Source: Bacteroidales bacterium | GTDB lineage: Bacteria > Bacteroidota > Bacteroidia > Bacteroidales > Tenuifilaceae | Assembly (NCBI GenBank): GCA_028680705.1 | Contig: JAQUJY010000001.1 | Coordinates: forward strand, 44,728 to 95,363 | Direction of reading: 5' to 3' | DNA: 50,636 bases | Shown: positions 1 to 7,687 of the stretch, piece after piece | How positions within the stretch are numbered: position 1 is the first letter of the stretch | Layout of the letters: every line of letters begins with the position of its first letter | Notes under the pieces: generated by a model | The model's database searches: none | Seen by the model: only the letters and a program-made list of their open reading frames with translations | What the model was told of the DNA's origin: nothing | Position numbers and translations under genes: made by a program

Positions 1-120
1 GCTTCTGCTTTGGGCTCAGCTTTCGCTTCTGCCTTAGGCTCAGCTTTCGCTTCTGCTTTAGGCTCAGCTTTTACTTCTGCTTTAGGCTCAGCTTTTACTT
101 CTGCTTTAGGCTCAGCTTTC
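1..120 (-). repeat. 24-bp tandem repeat in rpsP tail (5 units visible)
   Basis: Five 24-base units lie head to tail at 1-24, 25-48, 49-72, 73-96 and 97-120 and differ at only a few positions. On the coding strand each gives an octapeptide of the KAEPKAEA or KAEPKAEV type. The array touches the left edge, so the copy number is a minimum. In-frame 24-base units can change in number without breaking rpsP. Confidence 0.9.
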
Positions 121-668
121 GCTTCTGTCTCAACAACTGCTTCGGGTGCTTCGTCAACCTCTTTGGCTGCTTCTGCTTTCTTAGCTTCTCCAGCCTCTTT
201 CGCAGCTTGGTCTGCCAATCTCTTAGCAATCTCTTGAGCACGTGCTTCGCGAACCTTAGTCTCGGCTTCTGCTCGTAAAGCCAATTCGTCTTTCTCGCCT
301 TTTACAAGACGATCTTTCTTGGATTGAATTTTAGACTCTTTTTCCTGTAGCCAAGCATTGAATTTCTCCTCAGCTTGCTCCTCGGTTAAAGCACCTTTTT
401 TCACTCCTTCTAATAGATGTTTCTTAATTAGAACACCCTTGTACGATAGGATAGCCCTAGCGGTTTCGGTAGGTTGAGCGCCATTTTGCAGCCAATCCAA
501 TGCCCTATCGAAATTTAATTCAATAGTAGCAGGATCTGTTGAAGGATTATACGAACCAATCCTTTCAATATTTCTGCCATCCCGTGGCGCCCTGCTATCT
601 GCCACCACAATGTGATAGAAAGGTAATCTCTTTCTACCGTGGCGACTAAGTCTGATTTTTACAGGCAT
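1..668 (-). CDS. rpsP: 30S ribosomal protein S16, 3' end cut by window edge
   Basis: Small-subunit ribosomal protein bS16. The reverse strand opens with [20 protein letters not shown], followed by [12 protein letters not shown] and [10 protein letters not shown], the bS16 core, over about the first 80 residues. The family is usually 80-90 residues, but here the frame continues without a stop to the window edge (222 codons). The extra part is a charged helical stretch (about residues 100-160) and then an Ala/Lys/Glu/Pro-rich tail built of KAEPKAEA/V octapeptides. Bacteroidota bS16 often carries a longer C-terminus; the tandem octapeptides are the odd part. The start follows a good -7 element by about 48 bases. 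The gene diverges from dnaE. The core identity is certain; the full length is unknown because the repeat runs off the window. Confidence 0.95.
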   Translation of the reverse strand, partial: MPVKIRLSRHGRKRLPFYHIVVADSRAPRDGRNIERIGSYNPSTDPATIELNFDRALDWLQNGAQPTETARAILSYKGVLIKKHLLEGVKKGALTEEQAEEKFNAWLQEKESKIQSKKDRLVKGEKDELALRAEAETKVREARAQEIAKRLADQAAKEAGEAKKAEAAKEVDEAPEAVVETEAKAEPKAEVKAEPKAEVKAEPKAEAKAEPKAEAKAEPKAE

Positions 669-715
669 ACTTAAACGCTTTTTTTAGTTAAACCTACTTT
701 GGTTTTAATGAGGCG

Positions 716-723
716 CAAAGATA
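716..723 (-). promoter_or_regulatory. -7 element of rpsP promoter
   Basis: On the minus strand TATCTTTG matches the Bacteroidota -7 consensus TAnnTTTG, 48 bases before the rpsP start. No clear TTTG is seen at the expected -33 position. Confidence 0.55.
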
Positions 724-877
724 GTAGTTTTTTATTAAGTACCTGAACTTTTATAGCCTTTATTGTTTTTTATCGGAAAACCTGAGTAATATATCTTTAG
801 GAATAAGTCTCTCGCTAAATTACTAAAAAATCATACCATAAATCACATGCACTTTTTATTCAATAGTTTTCAACATC

Positions 878-919
878 CCCAAATTTGGGAAACAGATTAA
901 CTATGTTTGTGAAACATAG
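878..919 (+). promoter_or_regulatory. Two palindromes overlapping a possible dnaE promoter
   Basis: CCCAAATTTGGG (878-889) is a perfect 12-base palindrome. CTATGTTT-GTG-AAACATAG (901-919) is a perfect dyad with 8-base arms. The second contains TATGTTTG (902-909), which fits the -7 consensus and would give a 5' leader of roughly 28 bases before dnaE at 943. A protein bound to the dyad would cover the promoter. No -33 match at normal spacing is seen. Confidence 0.45.
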
Positions 920-942
920 GAATAGCAAAGAAATTATCAATT

Positions 943-3900
943 ATGAGCAAGTTTGTACACCTTCACGTCCATTCACAATTCTCAATACTCGATGGTGCCT
1001 CCGACATTAAAAGCCTTATTAAAAAGGCGAAAACAATGGGCATGAAATCAATTGCGCTTACTGATCATGGAAACATGTTTGGCGTTAAAGAGTTTGTGAA
1101 TACTGTTGCCGAAACCAATGAACCGATAAACAGAGAAATTAAAAAAATAAAAAAAGAAATTGCTAAATTAGATACCCAAAAAGAATCTGAAGACGAACTC
1201 AATGAGCTAAAGTCAGCATTAAAAAATGAAGAACAAAAACTATTTAAACCAATAATAGGCTGCGAAGCATACGTTGCAGCAGACAGGCACAGCCGCCATA
1301 AAGATGACAGGGGTGGCGCCCACCTTGTGGTACTGGCAAAAAATTTAATCGGATACCACAACCTCACTAAAATGGTATCCTATTCGTGGACAGAAGGTTT
1401 TTACCAAAGACCTAGGATAGATAGGGAGCTCCTCGAAAAGTACCGTGAGGGGATTATTGTTTCATCCGCTTGTCTTGGAGGTGAAATTCCTCAGGCAATT
1501 ATAAAGGGTAATATCAAACTTGCCGAAGAGATTATTTACGAGTATAAAGAAATATTTGGAGACGACTTTTACCTTGAGGTAATGCTTCATCCTGTTCAAC
1601 CCAATGGCTTTGCAGAGGATACATTTATCGAGCAAGGTCGTGTTAACAAGATAATCCTTGAATTAGCAAAGAAGACAGGAGTTAAGTGCATTGCCACAAA
1701 TGATGTGCATTTTGTAAATGCTGAGGATGCACTTGCTCACGACAGATTAATTTGCTTAAATACCGGAAAGGACATTGATGACCCCAATCGCCTGCACTAC
1801 ACCAAGCAGGAATACCTCAAAAACGAAGAGGAGATGCTCAAACTCTTCCCCAATAACCCTGAAGTTGTACATAATACCATTGAGGTTGCTGAAAAGGTTG
1901 AGTTTTACTCTCTCGACCATGAGCCAATTATGCCACATTTCACCCTACCCGAGGGCTTTACCAACGATAACGATTACCTTAAACACCTCACCTTTGAGGG
2001 AGCAAAAAAACGTTGGGGAGAAGACCTTGCCAGCGAAACAGTAGATAGGCTCAACTTTGAACTTGAGGTAATTGCCCGAATGGGATATCCCAGTTACTTC
2101 CTAATTGTTTGGGATTTTCTTAAGGCAGCCCGAGCGATGGATGTTTCAGTTGGACCGGGAAGAGGTTCAGCCGCTGGATCGGCAGTTGCATATAGCCTGA
2201 AAATTACGGATATCGACCCGATTAAATACAATTTGCTGTTCGAGCGTTTCCTCAATCCCGAAAGAGTATCGATGCCCGACATCGATATTGATTTTGATGA
2301 GGATGGTCGCGAAAAGGTTTTACAATGGGTTGTAAATAAGTATGGTAAAGAACGAGTAGCACAAATTATCACCTTTGGTACAATGGCCGCTAAAATGGCC
2401 ATTCGGGATGTGGCGCGTGTACAAAAGTTGCCGCTTGCCGAAGCGATGCGCATGGCAAAACTAGTTCCAGAAAGACCAGGCATCACCCTAGCCAAAGCCT
2501 ACAAGGAGGTTCCAGAACTATTGGCATTAAGAAAATCGCCCGATGAGCTTGTACGTTCAACTCTGCAATACGCTGAGGTTCTGGAGGGCTCGGTTCGGCA
2601 AACAGGGATACATGCATGCGGAATAATTATTGGCCGAGATAACCTTGAGGAACACATTCCCATATGCATTAATAAGGATTCCGATCTTTACATAACCCAA
2701 TTTGATGGTAAACACGTTGAATCAGTTGGCCTACTTAAAATGGACTTTCTGGGGCTTAAAACACTCTCCATCATTAAGGATGCTATAGCTATTATTAAAG
2801 AATCAAAGGGTATTGACATCGACATCGACCATATTCCCCTCGATGATAAGAAAACCTTTGAACTATACGCCAATGGTGATACCACAGGTCTGTTCCAGTT
2901 CGAGTCACCTGGAATGAAGAAGCACCTCCGAGCGCTTAAACCCAACCGATTTGAAGACCTTATCGCCATGAACGCCCTGTATCGCCCAGGTCCAATTGAA
3001 TATATTCCAAGCTTTATCAACAGAAAGCATGGACGCGAAAAGATTGAGTACGATATACCAGTAATGGAGGAGTACCTACGCGACACCTATGGCATTACCG
3101 TTTATCAGGAGCAGGTCATGCTCCTTTCCCAGAAACTTGCTGGATTTACAGGAGGACAGGCCGATACCCTCAGGAAAGCCATGGGTAAAAAGCAAAAGGA
3201 TGAAATGGACAAGCTAAAGGCTCAGTTTATTGAGGGTTGCCAAAAGAATGGACACGACCCCAAAAAGGTAGAGAAGGTATGGACCGACTGGGAGGCTTTT
3301 GCACAATACGCATTTAATAAATCGCACTCCACTTGCTACGCCTATGTATCGTACCAAACCGCATACCTAAAAGCACACTATCCAAGCGAATTTATGGCAG
3401 CGGTTCTTAGCCGCAACCTGTCCGATATAAAAAAGATTACCCTTTTTATGGATGAATGCCGCAGAATGAATATGCAAGTACTTGGTCCCGATGTAAACGA
3501 GAGTAACTACAAATTTACGGTTATGCCCAATGGCGACGTGCGCTTCGGCTTGGGAGCTATTAAAGGGGTTGGCGAAGGAGCGGTAGCCAATATTATTGAA
3601 ACCAGAAAAGCAGGAAAGTATGTTGATGTTTACGACTTTGTTGAAAAGGTTAACCTACAAGCCGTTAACAAAAAGAATTTAGAATCGTTAGTACTTGCTG
3701 GTGCGTTCGATAATCTTGGTATTACTGAAAGGGCACAATTTTTTTCGCAGGATACTAAGGGTTCAACTTTTGCAGAGCAACTCCTACGCTACGGTACAAA
3801 AGTACAGCAAGAGAAAAACAATACGCAGCAAACCCTTTTTGGAGATATGGATTCGGGTTTTGAATTACAGAAACCCGAAATGCTTGCAGTTGAAGGATGG

Positions 3901-4545
3901 TCGAAACTTGAAACCCTGGGCAAGGAAAAGGAACTTATTGGGATTTACCTCTCGGCTCATCCACTAGATGATTATAAACTTGAGGTAGACAGGTTTTGCA
4001 ACGTTACCCTAAGCGAGATACACGATCCAACGCAGCTAATTGGTCGCGACTTAACATTCGCAGGTATTGTATCGGAAGCCAAAGTACTTACCACAAAGAA
4101 GGGTAAATTTTATGGTCGAATAACCATTGAAGACTTTACCGATTCCTATGAGTTTACGCTGTTTGGAAAAGACTTTGAGAATAACAGGAAATTTTTCTTT
4201 GTTGGATACCCGTTGCTCATTAAGGGGAAATTCGATCCTAGTAAATACCGCCTAGGCGAGATTGAATTCTTTATCAGAAACATGCAAATGCTCTCCGACG
4301 TAAGAGACGAACTTGTGAAAAAGATTACCATATCGCTTACGGTTGATGAAATAAACAATGAGATTATAGATAAAATACAAACCCTTACAGCCGCCAATAC
4401 GGGTAAGGTTATGCTTAGGTTCCGATTGATGGATCCACAAAGCAGGGTTAGCTTGGAGATGTTCTCACGTGCATATAGGGTTAATCCATCCAACAAGTTT
4501 GTTGAACATTTAAAGCAAATGAATCTTAATTTTAAGATAAATTGA
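943..4545 (+). CDS. dnaE: DNA polymerase III subunit alpha
   Basis: Replicative polymerase catalytic subunit (C-family, DnaE type) of 1200 residues. Seen in order: the N-terminal PHP domain with HLHVHS (6-11) and LTDHG (39-43); a Lys/Glu-rich insertion at about 62-100; the catalytic palm with PDIDIDF, where D446 and D448 match the first two catalytic aspartates and D601 in MDFLG matches the third; a fingers region with YQEQVM; a helix-hairpin-helix region; and a C-terminal OB fold at about 1035-1110 (DLTFAGIVSEAK). There is no embedded exonuclease domain, so this is DnaE and not PolC. It is probably transcribed alone, since trxA downstream has its own -7 element. Confidence 0.97.
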   Translation: MSKFVHLHVHSQFSILDGASDIKSLIKKAKTMGMKSIALTDHGNMFGVKEFVNTVAETNEPINREIKKIKKEIAKLDTQKESEDELNELKSALKNEEQKLFKPIIGCEAYVAADRHSRHKDDRGGAHLVVLAKNLIGYHNLTKMVSYSWTEGFYQRPRIDRELLEKYREGIIVSSACLGGEIPQAIIKGNIKLAEEIIYEYKEIFGDDFYLEVMLHPVQPNGFAEDTFIEQGRVNKIILELAKKTGVKCIATNDVHFVNAEDALAHDRLICLNTGKDIDDPNRLHYTKQEYLKNEEEMLKLFPNNPEVVHNTIEVAEKVEFYSLDHEPIMPHFTLPEGFTNDNDYLKHLTFEGAKKRWGEDLASETVDRLNFELEVIARMGYPSYFLIVWDFLKAARAMDVSVGPGRGSAAGSAVAYSLKITDIDPIKYNLLFERFLNPERVSMPDIDIDFDEDGREKVLQWVVNKYGKERVAQIITFGTMAAKMAIRDVARVQKLPLAEAMRMAKLVPERPGITLAKAYKEVPELLALRKSPDELVRSTLQYAEVLEGSVRQTGIHACGIIIGRDNLEEHIPICINKDSDLYITQFDGKHVESVGLLKMDFLGLKTLSIIKDAIAIIKESKGIDIDIDHIPLDDKKTFELYANGDTTGLFQFESPGMKKHLRALKPNRFEDLIAMNALYRPGPIEYIPSFINRKHGREKIEYDIPVMEEYLRDTYGITVYQEQVMLLSQKLAGFTGGQADTLRKAMGKKQKDEMDKLKAQFIEGCQKNGHDPKKVEKVWTDWEAFAQYAFNKSHSTCYAYVSYQTAYLKAHYPSEFMAAVLSRNLSDIKKITLFMDECRRMNMQVLGPDVNESNYKFTVMPNGDVRFGLGAIKGVGEGAVANIIETRKAGKYVDVYDFVEKVNLQAVNKKNLESLVLAGAFDNLGITERAQFFSQDTKGSTFAEQLLRYGTKVQQEKNNTQQTLFGDMDSGFELQKPEMLAVEGWSKLETLGKEKELIGIYLSAHPLDDYKLEVDRFCNVTLSEIHDPTQLIGRDLTFAGIVSEAKVLTTKKGKFYGRITIEDFTDSYEFTLFGKDFENNRKFFFVGYPLLIKGKFDPSKYRLGEIEFFIRNMQMLSDVRDELVKKITISLTVDEINNEIIDKIQTLTAANTGKVMLRFRLMDPQSRVSLEMFSRAYRVNPSNKFVEHLKQMNLNFKIN

Positions 4546-4578
4546 CTTTATAAGCCAAATATTTTTAAAGGAAACTGT

Positions 4579-4586
4579 TATCTTTG
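4579..4586 (+). promoter_or_regulatory. -7 element of trxA promoter
   Basis: TATCTTTG fits TAnnTTTG and ends 31 bases before the trxA start. The upstream half lies at the dnaE stop and has no clear TTTG. Confidence 0.55.
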
Positions 4587-4617
4587 TATAATAATTTTAA
4601 CACTAAACATTCTAACT

Positions 4618-4935
4618 ATGGCATTAGCAATAACTGACGCTAACTTTGAGGAACTTGTACTAAAATCAGATAAACCTGTACTTCTTGATTTTTGGGCAGA
4701 GTGGTGTGGACCTTGCCGAATGGTAGGCCCCCTTGTTGAAGAGATGGCTCAAGAATTTGAGGGAAGAGCATTGATTGGAAAGGTTGACGTTGACAGCAAC
4801 CCTGGTGTGGCAAGCAAATTTGGTATTCGTAATATACCAACGATTCTATTCTTTAAAAACGGCGAGATAGCTGATAAGCAGGTAGGTGCTGTTCCAAAAA
4901 ACACCCTTATAGCAAAACTTGAGGCATTGCTATAG
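4618..4935 (+). CDS. trxA: Thioredoxin
   Basis: Small cytosolic dithiol-disulfide oxidoreductase of 105 residues, the normal thioredoxin length. The active site WCGPC is at 29-33 after the usual DFWAEW strand, and the cis-proline loop follows in GIRNIPTILFF (P at about 74). No signal peptide. It recycles disulfide-forming reductases through thioredoxin reductase, which is not in this window. It has its own -7 element upstream and a strong hairpin terminator downstream, so it is probably monocistronic. Confidence 0.96.
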   Translation: MALAITDANFEELVLKSDKPVLLDFWAEWCGPCRMVGPLVEEMAQEFEGRALIGKVDVDSNPGVASKFGIRNIPTILFFKNGEIADKQVGAVPKNTLIAKLEALL

Positions 4936-4959
4936 CCAACAGTATTATAGCAGAAAGCT

Positions 4960-5003
4960 AGCATCTGTCCTTATATTGATATTGGGCAGATGCTTGTTTT
5001 GTT
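4960..5003 (+). terminator. Rho-independent terminator after trxA
   Basis: AGCATCTGTCC (4960-4970) pairs with GGGCAGATGCT (4984-4994): 11 base pairs including one G-U, with a 13-base loop, followed by TTGTTTTGTT. It lies 25 bases past the trxA stop. Confidence 0.85.
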
Positions 5004-5033
5004 GGCAACCAGCAGTAATCTAAACAAATTACT

Positions 5034-5609
5034 ATGAAAGTTTGCGTGTTCTGCGCCTCCAGCGCAAAAATCTCCGAAAAGTATTTTCATCAAACCGAGC
5101 TTGTTGCACAGGAACTGGTGGATGCCAAATTCACTATAGTTTACGGCGGAGGTTCCGTTGGCCTAATGGGATGCCTTGCCAACAAAGCACTATCGCTTGG
5201 TGGAGAAGTGATAGGAATTCTCCCCCGTTTCATGGATAAGGTTGAATGGGGACATAAAGGCCTCTCCAAAATGGTGCTTGTGGAGGATATGCGCGAGCGC
5301 AAAAAACAGCTTATCAGCAATGTTGATGCAGTTATTGCACTCCCTGGCGGTTGTGGAACCCTTGAGGAGTTGATGGAGGTTTACACGCTAAAACGTCTGG
5401 GAAAATTCACTAAACCCATTATTGTTCTCAATACCGATGGGTTTTATAACCACCTTGAGCAGCTAATTGATAAAATGATTGATGAAAAATTTATGCGCCC
5501 TGAGCATAGACAGATATGGCAGTTCGTAAATAGTCCAAACGATATTATCCCAGCCATTGAATCGGCTCCGCCATGGGACGAATCTGCAATTCGGTTCGCA
5601 GCGGTTTAA
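5034..5609 (+). CDS. LOG family protein (nucleoside 5'-monophosphate phosphoribohydrolase)
   Basis: Rossmann-fold protein of 191 residues of the TIGR00730/LOG group, which removes the base from nucleoside monophosphates; plant LOG proteins activate cytokinins this way, while the bacterial role is often unclear. Diagnostic motifs are VYGGGSVGLMG near residue 40 and PGGCGTLEEL near 103 (family pattern PGGxGTxxE). The N-terminus KVCVFCASS is also typical. The stop TAA (5607-5609) overlaps the stop of the convergent ribD (5606-5608) through a shared TTAA. The true substrate cannot be read from the sequence. Confidence 0.9.
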   Translation: MKVCVFCASSAKISEKYFHQTELVAQELVDAKFTIVYGGGSVGLMGCLANKALSLGGEVIGILPRFMDKVEWGHKGLSKMVLVEDMRERKKQLISNVDAVIALPGGCGTLEELMEVYTLKRLGKFTKPIIVLNTDGFYNHLEQLIDKMIDEKFMRPEHRQIWQFVNSPNDIIPAIESAPPWDESAIRFAAV

Positions 5610-6697
5610 CCTGATATACGTGAATTCCTATAGGTAAAAAGTTTGCTGTTACCAATCTCATCGTAGCTACGGATTTTGCCAGAAAATTCAGGTGCCCTAA
5701 CTCCATCATAAAAAAACTGGTTGCCCACAAAAACCCGAGCCTCATCCCAAAGCTTACGCTTTAAAAAACTATTTATTAGCATTGCCCCACCCTCTATAAA
5801 GAGCGAGGAGATATTACGCTCGTAGAGTTCCTTTAGCAATCGACCCTCTAGTCCCTTGGCAAAATCAACAGTTATTAGCTCCATATTAGGGATGGACAAA
5901 AATTCAGCCTTCTGGGACGATGCGCTTGAATTATTCCCGACAAACACAAGCGTGGGAACCGTGCCATCGTAAACGTTACTCTGCTTAGGAAGGCGTAATT
6001 TTCTATCCAGTACCACACGCAAAGGATTTTTACCGCTCCAATGACGGACATCGAGTCTGGGATTATCCTTTTCAACCGTATTGGTTCCAATAAGTATGGA
6101 CTGCTCCTCGCTTCGCCATCTGTGAACAAGGGTGCGAGCAAGCTCATTGGTTATCCAAACAGGCGCAATTGGGTCGTCGGGTTTCCTCACAGCATCGATA
6201 AAACCATCGAGAGTTTGTGCCCATTTTAAAATGATGTAAGGCCGTTTTTTCTCATGGTACACAAAAAACCTTCTATTTAATTCCTTTGCCTCCGACTCTA
6301 GCACACCAACCGTAACATCAATCCCAGCATCCTTTAACTTTAGAATGCCTGCCCCTTTAATCTGTGGATTAGGGTCTTGAACTGCTATTACCACGCGTTT
6401 AATCCCCGATTCGACAATTAAATCGACGCAAGGAGGTGTTTTACCATGATACGAGCAGGGTTCTAAGGAAACATAAAGTGTTGACCCAGACAGAGCGGAA
6501 GTATCCGATACAGCATTAATGGCCATTCGCTCAGCGTGGTCGCCACCAAACTCTCTGTGATATCCCTCTGCAATAATTCTATTATTGCAAACCACAACCG
6601 AACCTACCATGGGATTTGGCGCAACTCTTCCCTTACCATTTGCAGCCAATTCAAGGCAACGGCCCATGTAAATCTCATCCTGTTTGTGCTGTTCCAT
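5606..6697 (-). CDS. ribD: Bifunctional riboflavin biosynthesis deaminase/reductase
   Basis: Catalyses deamination of the diaminopyrimidine intermediate and then NADPH-dependent reduction of the ribosyl group in riboflavin synthesis. The first half is a CDA-fold deaminase with Zn ligands H54 (HAER), C81 and C90 (EPCSYHGKTPPC) and the catalytic E56. The second half is a DHFR-like reductase (ILKWAQTLDG, SILIGTNTV, LFIEGGA). The chosen start gives 363 residues, the family length. An in-frame ATG 69 bases further upstream would add a hydrophobic leader without counterpart and would run into prmC. It diverges from prmC. Confidence 0.95.
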   Translation of the reverse strand: MEQHKQDEIYMGRCLELAANGKGRVAPNPMVGSVVVCNNRIIAEGYHREFGGDHAERMAINAVSDTSALSGSTLYVSLEPCSYHGKTPPCVDLIVESGIKRVVIAVQDPNPQIKGAGILKLKDAGIDVTVGVLESEAKELNRRFFVYHEKKRPYIILKWAQTLDGFIDAVRKPDDPIAPVWITNELARTLVHRWRSEEQSILIGTNTVEKDNPRLDVRHWSGKNPLRVVLDRKLRLPKQSNVYDGTVPTLVFVGNNSSASSQKAEFLSIPNMELITVDFAKGLEGRLLKELYERNISSLFIEGGAMLINSFLKRKLWDEARVFVGNQFFYDGVRAPEFSGKIRSYDEIGNSKLFTYRNSRISG

Positions 6698-6715
6698 AAT
6701 TTTTCGATACTTTTG
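6683..6715 (+). promoter_or_regulatory. prmC promoter inside the 5' end of ribD
   Basis: TTTG (6683-6686), a 21-base spacer and TACTTTTG (6708-6715) match the Bacteroidota -33/-7 pattern. The predicted transcript starts near 6721, after the ATG at 6717. This favours the next in-frame ATG at 6735 as the prmC start. Confidence 0.5.
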
Positions 6716-6734
6716 AATGAGTAAAAACAAATTT

Positions 6735-7595
6735 ATGCAAGCCCAAAGTATTCTATTTAAATACAAGCAAGGCGTAAACAGCCTAAAAGAAACTTACCCC
6801 TTAGCAGAAGCGCAAGCAATGGCTCGACTTCTAATTGAGAAGGTTACGGGCATTAAGGTTCACGATGTACTTGCTAGCCCCAACCTCCTTTTAAGTATTT
6901 CGCAGGAAACACTTATTGATGCTTACATTAAGGAGCTAAAGTTACAAAAGCCTATCCAATATGTCCTTGGCGAAACCGAGTTTTTTGGCATCACCCTTAA
7001 GGTAACACCCCATGTGCTTATCCCCCGTCCTGAAACCGAGGAACTTGTGGAATGGCTGCTTGCTGATAGAGCTAACGATTTCCCCTCGGTTCTCGATATT
7101 GGAACAGGGTCTGGTTGCATTGCCATTGCCATCGCAAAAAAACTTCCCGCGGCAAAAGTTTTTGCACTCGATATCTCCGCTGAAGCCATAACCCTTGCAA
7201 AGGAAAACTCAATGAATGCTAGCGCAAGCATTACATTTTTTCAGCAGGATATACTGAGCCTACCAAACGAACTAAAAGGGGCTCCCTACGATATTGTGGT
7301 TAGCAATCCGCCCTACGTACGCAACAGCGAGAAAGAGTTTATGCAACCCAACGTACTTGAGAATGAACCCCAAACTGCACTTTTTGTTAGCGATAACAAC
7401 CCCTTGGTTTTCTACGATGCAATTGCCCAAACGGCACAAGCCACCCTTAAGCCAAACGGTATGGTTTACTGTGAGATTAACGAAGCACTTGGACCAGAAA
7501 CCGCCACAATTTTTAAGGATAAAGGATTTACTGATGTTGAAATTAGGAAAGACATTAATGGAAAGGATAGGATGCTGAGGGCTAAGAAGGGATAG
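6735..7595 (+). CDS. prmC: Peptide chain release factor N5-glutamine methyltransferase
   Basis: Methylates the Gln of the GGQ motif in RF1 and RF2 (RF2 is encoded 3 kb downstream). An N-terminal helical domain is followed by an SAM-binding Rossmann domain with DIGTGSGC (121-128) and the substrate-Gln-binding NPPY (191-194); IPRPETEELVEW is a PrmC signature. The ATG at 6735 gives 286 residues and a normal-length N-terminal helix. The ATG at 6717 would add six residues but lies at or before the predicted transcription start. Divergent from ribD. Confidence 0.94.
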   Translation: MQAQSILFKYKQGVNSLKETYPLAEAQAMARLLIEKVTGIKVHDVLASPNLLLSISQETLIDAYIKELKLQKPIQYVLGETEFFGITLKVTPHVLIPRPETEELVEWLLADRANDFPSVLDIGTGSGCIAIAIAKKLPAAKVFALDISAEAITLAKENSMNASASITFFQQDILSLPNELKGAPYDIVVSNPPYVRNSEKEFMQPNVLENEPQTALFVSDNNPLVFYDAIAQTAQATLKPNGMVYCEINEALGPETATIFKDKGFTDVEIRKDINGKDRMLRAKKG

Positions 7596-7687
7596 AGGGC
7601 TCGCTTTTGCATATTTAGTAAGTTATATGCCATAGAAGAAGTTATCACGGTATTTGAATATTCAGAAGTATTTTTAATCGGAAAACA

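Noticed and set aside
10-237. Ala/Ser-rich forward open frame at the left edge
   Set aside because: It is the antisense reading of the rpsP tail repeat, and bS16 is clearly coded on the other strand.
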